Source of the DNA: a virus
DNA: 64,000 nucleotides
Virus record (IMG/VR): IMGVR_UViG_3300017731_001834
Coordinates: 1 to 64,000 of that record
Reading direction: 5' to 3' (one strand)
Positions 60,170-64,000 of this stretch are shown here, in pieces (the stretch's first letter is position 1; each line of letters starts with the position of its first letter). Both the position numbers and the translations under genes were made by a program. The notes beneath the pieces are model-generated. The model saw nothing but the letters and a program-made list of their open reading frames with translations, did not search any database and was not told where the DNA came from.

Positions 60170-61378
60170 ATGAAAAAAGAATTTTTAGATTTGGGTAGAC
60201 AACCAATAGCTAACAAATTTCTAAAAAAAGAGGAATTCAAAGATGAGTTCTTTTTTGATTTAAAAGTTGTATTTGATGATGAAACTAATTTGGTATCATT
60301 AAAAGATTTTGTTAAACCAGAATTAATGTTTAATGATGATTATACATATCATACTTCTTTATCAACACCAATGGTTGAACACTTTAAGAGAACTGCAACT
60401 GAATTAGTTGATTACAGAAAAAAACTTAGATATAAAACCGAAAAAGTATTAGAGATAGGTTCTAATGATGGCCCTTTTATAACAAACTTTGATAAAAAGA
60501 CAGCATATTGTGTCGAACCTTGTGATAACTTTGCTTTAAAAACTGCCCACATGGGATATAACACCTATACGGATTTTTGGGATACAAAGTTAGCTGAAAG
60601 AATATTAGGTTGGCATGGTAAGATGGATTTAATTTACTCTGCAAATTGCATATGTCATGTTCAAGATTTAGACGATTGTTTTACAGCGGTCTATAATTTA
60701 TTAGATGATAAGGGTATGTTTGTATTTGAAGACCCATCGTTACTTGAAATGTTGAAAAGAGGTTCTTACGACCAAATTTATGATGAACACGCTCATATAT
60801 TCTCTGTGACTGCATTACAGAACGTACTACAGAGAAACGGACTTACTATTTTTAAAGTAGACCAACTAGATAATGTTCATGGTGGTTCAAATAGGATATA
60901 CGCTAGAAAACTAAACATAAACTCAGATATGATTGATTTTGAAGAGAATGTCGTTAAGATAATTGAAAACGAAAAAATATTTGGTGTGGATAAATTTGAA
61001 ACATATGAAGTGTTTGCTGATAAGGTTCAAAGGTCAAAGGACGAATTAAGAAATATATTATGTGATTTAAGTAGCGATGGTTTTCATGTTATAAGTTTAG
61101 GTGCAACATCAAAATCAACGACGGTTTTTAATTATTGTGGTATTGATTCATCAATGATAGATTTTATATCAGATACGACACCCGCTAAACAAGGTCTGTA
61201 TTCACCTGGTATGCATATAAAAGTTGTGGATAGAGAAAAGATAAATCTATCAGATTATGATTATGCTTTCTTAGGTGCTTGGAACTTCGTTGATTTAATT
61301 AGAGAAAACGAAAAGGATTTTCTAAAAAATGGTGGTAAGTTTATAACTCACGTGCCGGAGGTTAGGATAATTGACTAA
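60170..61378 (+). CDS. C-methyltransferase, TylC3/NovU-like
   Basis: From ATG 60170 (GGAGAGAAATAAA upstream), 402 residues. N-terminal substrate-binding region (FLDLGRQPIANKFLKKEE), central SAM fold KVLEIGSNDGPFITNF, GYNTYTDFWDTKLAERI, a YDEHAHIFSVTALQNVL active-site segment (conserved Tyr-Asp-Glu-His of sugar C-methyltransferases), then a C-terminal Rossmann-like domain (VISLGATSKSTTVFNYCGID; DTTPAKQGLYSPG). The family methylates dTDP-4-keto-sugars at C-3. The N-terminal zinc Cys of typical members are absent. Consistent with a branched deoxysugar. Confidence 0.88.
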   Translation: MKKEFLDLGRQPIANKFLKKEEFKDEFFFDLKVVFDDETNLVSLKDFVKPELMFNDDYTYHTSLSTPMVEHFKRTATELVDYRKKLRYKTEKVLEIGSNDGPFITNFDKKTAYCVEPCDNFALKTAHMGYNTYTDFWDTKLAERILGWHGKMDLIYSANCICHVQDLDDCFTAVYNLLDDKGMFVFEDPSLLEMLKRGSYDQIYDEHAHIFSVTALQNVLQRNGLTIFKVDQLDNVHGGSNRIYARKLNINSDMIDFEENVVKIIENEKIFGVDKFETYEVFADKVQRSKDELRNILCDLSSDGFHVISLGATSKSTTVFNYCGIDSSMIDFISDTTPAKQGLYSPGMHIKVVDREKINLSDYDYAFLGAWNFVDLIRENEKDFLKNGGKFITHVPEVRIID

Positions 61379-61784
61379 TTTAACTGATGTAAAAAAGTTT
61401 ACCCTACGGACTTTTGATGAGCCAGATGGTTGTTTAACCCCAATAGAATTTGGAACAGATATACCATTTAAATCAAAAAGAATATTTTATGTGTATGGGG
61501 TCAAAGACCAAAATGATAGAGGGAAACACGCTCACCACAAAACAAAACAAGTGTTGATTTGTCTATCAGGTCGTGTAGATGTAATTTGTGATGATGCTGA
61601 GAATCGTGAGAGATACGTATTATGTGAACCAAACGATGCGATTTATATACCAGAGATGATTTGGGATGAACAAATTTACGTTGAAAAAAATAGTGTGTTA
61701 TTGGTGATAGCTAACACTAATTATAATAAAGATGATTACATAGAAGACTATGAAGAATTCTTAAAACTAAAAGGGAGTGATTGA
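61371..61784 (+). CDS. dTDP-4-keto-6-deoxyhexose 3,4-ketoisomerase, FdtA/WxcM-like
   Basis: A 137-residue cupin. IPFKSKRIFYVYGVKDQNDR then RGKHAHHKTKQVLICLSGRV (RG-HAH-K--Q motif) and NDAIYIPEMIWDEQIY are the signature of FdtA/QdtA, which move the keto group from C-4 to C-3 in dTDP-deoxyhexoses. The start is TTG 61371 with CCGGAGGTTAGGATAA upstream. It works before the DegT aminotransferase that begins at 63149, a known pairing for 3-amino-3,6-dideoxy sugars. Confidence 0.92.
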   Translation: MTNLTDVKKFTLRTFDEPDGCLTPIEFGTDIPFKSKRIFYVYGVKDQNDRGKHAHHKTKQVLICLSGRVDVICDDAENRERYVLCEPNDAIYIPEMIWDEQIYVEKNSVLLVIANTNYNKDDYIEDYEEFLKLKGSD

Positions 61785-62431
61785 TGGAAGAGATACCATT
61801 TCCGCACATTTCAATACCAAACTTTGTTAAAAACGAAACATTAGTTAGAGCGGCTGCAGAAAGTTTTGAACAATTAGATAGTTGGGTTGAATATGGTGAT
61901 GGCGAAAATGATGGACAAATACAATATTGTTCAGAGTTGGGTAGAAAAAATTATCCACCAGCAGCATTGGCTGTCTTAGATTACATATGTGAAAACTTTA
62001 ACCCAAATGATTATTTTGTGGAACAACTAAAATGTTTTCCAGACCATGAATTTTATGGTGGTGGTATGATGAATACACCAAATCGTAATGATGAGGGTGG
62101 ATATTTAGGTATGCACGTCGATGCAAGTCATCATGGGGTGCACACGAATTGGGTTAGGTGTTACAGCGTAATACTTTGCATTTCTGAAGACTATGACGAG
62201 TCGTTTGATTTACGTCTCTTTGATGGACAATACTCTGGTGCTAAATTAAAGTATGAATTTAATACTCTAAATGTTTTTAGATGTTCAGCAAACTCTTGGC
62301 ATGGATTACCCGAAATAACTAAGGGTCTAGATAGAAAAGCATTAGGTGTGGTGTATTGGAGAATATCAGATAACGATGATGTACCAATGGTTAAAGCTAA
62401 ATTTTATAATCAAATGGAGTTATTTAAATGA
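61784..62431 (+). CDS. 2-oxoglutarate/Fe(II) oxygenase-like protein
   Basis: From ATG 61784, 215 residues with a double-stranded beta-helix oxygenase pattern: GYLGMHVDASHHG (HxD), VRCYSVILCISEDYDESFDL, then NSWHGLPEI (distal His) and LDRKALGVVYW (Arg for 2-oxoglutarate). Such enzymes hydroxylate sugars, lipids or proteins. It shares one base with the preceding stop. It is not like the cupin-type methylphosphonate synthase. Substrate unknown, possibly a sugar or phosphonate of this pathway. Confidence 0.78.
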   Translation: MEEIPFPHISIPNFVKNETLVRAAAESFEQLDSWVEYGDGENDGQIQYCSELGRKNYPPAALAVLDYICENFNPNDYFVEQLKCFPDHEFYGGGMMNTPNRNDEGGYLGMHVDASHHGVHTNWVRCYSVILCISEDYDESFDLRLFDGQYSGAKLKYEFNTLNVFRCSANSWHGLPEITKGLDRKALGVVYWRISDNDDVPMVKAKFYNQMELFK

Positions 62432-63180
62432 AAAAAATAATGGTTACAGGTGGTGCTGGTAGATTTGCTCAGCACATAAATAATATTACAAAAGATGATG
62501 ATAATTATCAGGTTTTACTTCCAACAAGACAAGAAATGGATTTTACTAAATTTTGGGATTGTGAAAAGTATTTTTATGCGAATCAAAAAGATTTTGATTA
62601 TGTAATACATTCAGGTGGTCTATCATCACCAATGAGAAGACATAAAGAGAATCCGACCTTAAGCATAAACACTAACATAGTTGGAACTTGTAATATAGCT
62701 ATGATGTGTGAAAGATTCGATAAGAAGATGATTTACATATCAACAAACTATGTTTATCCTGGTTTATTTGGTAATCAAGATGAGGAATATGGACTAAAAC
62801 CATTTAATGCTTATGGATGGTCTAAGTTAGGTGGTGAATGTGCAGTTCATCATTACATAGATAAATTTTTAATATTAAGAGCTTGCATGAACGCTGTTCC
62901 ATTTCCACACAAAAAAGCATTTACCGATGTCATAAGTTCTCATATGTATGCTGACGAAGCGGCTGATGTGACTTTAAAATTATTAGATGAGGTGGGTATA
63001 ATAAATGTTGGTGGAGAGGCTCAGACTGTTTATGACTTTGTAAAACCTCATGAGCCTGAGGTAGGTAAGATAAGTGTTAGAGATATATCTGACGTTGAGG
63101 TAAATCCAAATAGTAGTATGAACATAGACAAAATGAAAAGGTTATTAGATGATTCAACTATTTCACATTCAAAATCATAA
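62428..63180 (+). CDS. Sugar-nucleotide reductase/epimerase, extended SDR
   Basis: A 250-residue NAD(P)-binding enzyme resembling dTDP-4-dehydrorhamnose reductase (RmlD): MVTGGAGRFAQHI, VIHSGGLSSPMRRHKENPTL, MIYISTNYVYPGLFG, FNAYGWSKLGGE (YxxxK) and ILRACMNAVPFPHKKAFTDV. The C-terminal substrate lobe is short. It overlaps the next gene by 32 bases. Likely reduces or epimerises a dTDP- or UDP-keto sugar. Confidence 0.82.
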   Translation: MKKIMVTGGAGRFAQHINNITKDDDNYQVLLPTRQEMDFTKFWDCEKYFYANQKDFDYVIHSGGLSSPMRRHKENPTLSINTNIVGTCNIAMMCERFDKKMIYISTNYVYPGLFGNQDEEYGLKPFNAYGWSKLGGECAVHHYIDKFLILRACMNAVPFPHKKAFTDVISSHMYADEAADVTLKLLDEVGIINVGGEAQTVYDFVKPHEPEVGKISVRDISDVEVNPNSSMNIDKMKRLLDDSTISHSKS

Positions 63181-64000
63181 GATAGATACATCTGATTATT
63201 CACATAGTCTACATGACAAGGGTGTTGAAGAATTAGAAAAAAATATAGCTAATTATGTTGGTGCTAAATATGCTTGTGCGGTTAACAGCGCCACAAGTGC
63301 TATATTTTTGATTATGAAAGAAAAAAGAACCTACGTTAGAGAGCCAGTTACAATTAACATTCCAAGTATGATACCACCTGTAGTTGCAAACGCAGCCTTG
63401 ACAAGCGGTTTCTTTCACAAATTAAACTTTGTAGATGATGTTGAGTGGATGGGTGACTCTTATGTTCTTCATCAATTTAAAGATTATAAGGTTGTAGATT
63501 CAGCTCAAAAGTTAGAAAAAAATCAATTTAAAAAAGAATGTAACGATGAAGACCTAATGATATTCAGTTTTTATCCGACTAAACCATTAAGTGGCTTAGA
63601 TGGTGGTATGATAGTTACAAATGATAAGGACAAGTATGAATATTATAAGTCGGCAGTATTAAATGGTATGTCATACTCAGATAACAATTGGGAAAGAAAA
63701 ATTAGTTTTCCTGGTTACAAGATGTACATGAGTTCATTTCAAGCTGATATCATATTAAGAAACTTTAAACACTTTGAAAAAAAACAAAGGGCTTTGAAAC
63801 AATTATGTGATAGGTATAATAAAGAATTTGGTTGTGAAAATAAAAGCACCCATCTCTATATAATTGAAACAAAAAATAACAAAAAATTTGTTGAAAAAAT
63901 GAGAGAGAGTGGTGTTATGGTAGGTATCCATTATCCAGCTCTACATCTCAATGACATATATTCAAAAAATTGGAGATTTGATTGTCCTAAATCAGAATAT
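63149..64000 (+). CDS. DegT/DnrJ/EryC1 sugar aminotransferase (3' partial)
   Basis: Starts at ATG 63149 with AAAAGG upstream and is open to the window end (284 residues so far). A PLP sugar aminotransferase: YACAVNSATSAIFLIM, IPSMIPPVVANAALTSG, KVVDSAQKL (Asp for the pyridine nitrogen), FSFYPTKPLSGLDGGMIVTN with the PLP Lys in TKPLSG, and GIHYPALH. It should transaminate the 3-keto sugar made by the FdtA-like isomerase. It lies 32 bases inside the end of the reductase gene. The C-terminus is cut by the window. Confidence 0.88.
   Translation, partial: MIQLFHIQNHKIDTSDYSHSLHDKGVEELEKNIANYVGAKYACAVNSATSAIFLIMKEKRTYVREPVTINIPSMIPPVVANAALTSGFFHKLNFVDDVEWMGDSYVLHQFKDYKVVDSAQKLEKNQFKKECNDEDLMIFSFYPTKPLSGLDGGMIVTNDKDKYEYYKSAVLNGMSYSDNNWERKISFPGYKMYMSSFQADIILRNFKHFEKKQRALKQLCDRYNKEFGCENKSTHLYIIETKNNKKFVEKMRESGVMVGIHYPALHLNDIYSKNWRFDCPKSEY

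Noticed and set aside
61784-62431. Methylphosphonate synthase (MpnS) or HEP dioxygenase
   Set aside because: Those enzymes belong to a different, cupin-type iron-enzyme family; this protein shows a 2-oxoglutarate oxygenase HxD...H...R pattern.
1-64000. Minus-strand genes
   Set aside because: All longer minus-strand frames lie opposite well-supported + strand genes, have compositions expected of antisense shadows (runs of Leu, Ser, Phe) and no consistent ribosome sites.
1-64000. tRNA genes, CRISPR arrays, insertion sequences, integrase
   Set aside because: Gaps are short and none contains a cloverleaf, a regular spacer-repeat array, transposase motifs or recombinase motifs that I could see.
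43459-64000. Bacterial O-antigen island or chimeric contig rather than phage DNA
   Set aside because: Codon style, gene packing and AT content run on smoothly from the replication genes and the cluster has no exporter genes; a chimera cannot be fully excluded without reads.

Overview
The window is an AT-rich, very compact stretch of a tailed-phage genome. Every convincing gene is on the + strand, most neighbours overlap by 1-20 bases or sit a few bases apart, and I see no tRNA, rRNA, integrase or CRISPR array. The contractile-tail genes (sheath gp18, tube gp19, a gp26-like baseplate/assembly protein, tape-measure-like and baseplate proteins) plus the replication set (gp43 polymerase, gp45 clamp, gp44/gp62 clamp loader, gp41 helicase, gp32, a UvsX/RecA recombinase and an RNase H-type exonuclease) mark a T4-like (Straboviridae/Kyanoviridae-type) myophage of marine character. 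Head, terminase and packaging genes are outside the window.

Layout: 1-8.1 kb, tail fibres (three proteins ending in S74 chaperone domains) and a small glycosyltransferase. 8.1-20.7 kb, small coiled-coil proteins, then sheath, tube and baseplate genes. 20.7-29.3 kb, ThyX, a short family A polymerase-like protein, a large unknown, gp32, UvsX, exonuclease and helicase. 29.4-34.3 kb, a class II (B12-dependent) ribonucleotide reductase followed by a complete host-type TonB-dependent outer-membrane receptor with its own terminator. 34.3-43.5 kb, gp43, gp45, a Mom-like acyltransferase-fold protein, gp44, gp62, an Nmad1 protein, a RecB/Cas4-like nuclease and small conserved proteins. 43.5-64 kb (cut by the window end), a run of about 25 genes for sugar and glycan chemistry: glycosyltransferases, methyltransferases, nucleotide-sugar enzymes and, in the middle, a phosphonate pathway.

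The two most unusual features are, first, the phosphonate cassette at 55.2-58.1 kb: PEP mutase fused to a nucleotidyltransferase, a two-subunit phosphonopyruvate decarboxylase and an iron-type alcohol dehydrogenase, preceded by an alkaline-phosphatase-superfamily protein. Together they predict synthesis of a C-P bonded head group, probably 2-hydroxyethylphosphonate, and its attachment to a glycan. Second is the TonB-dependent receptor next to the cobalamin-dependent reductase, which suggests phage-directed import of B12 (or another nutrient) or receptor replacement during infection. The receptor's layout (signal peptide, carboxypeptidase-regulatory-like domain, plug, barrel) is typical of the FCB group (Bacteroidota, Marinimicrobia/SAR406 and relatives), so I infer a Gram-negative marine FCB host; this is not proven.

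Two genes carry apparent frame breaks: the gp26-like gene at a run of seven T (13040-13046), and gp43, whose N-terminal coding sequence continues upstream of its present start in another frame. Either could be recoding, a real lesion, or a one-base assembly error. A recurring intergenic motif, ATATTTAT, precedes many late genes and may be a diverged late-promoter element; two near-identical sigma70-type promoters precede gp43 and the Nmad1 gene.
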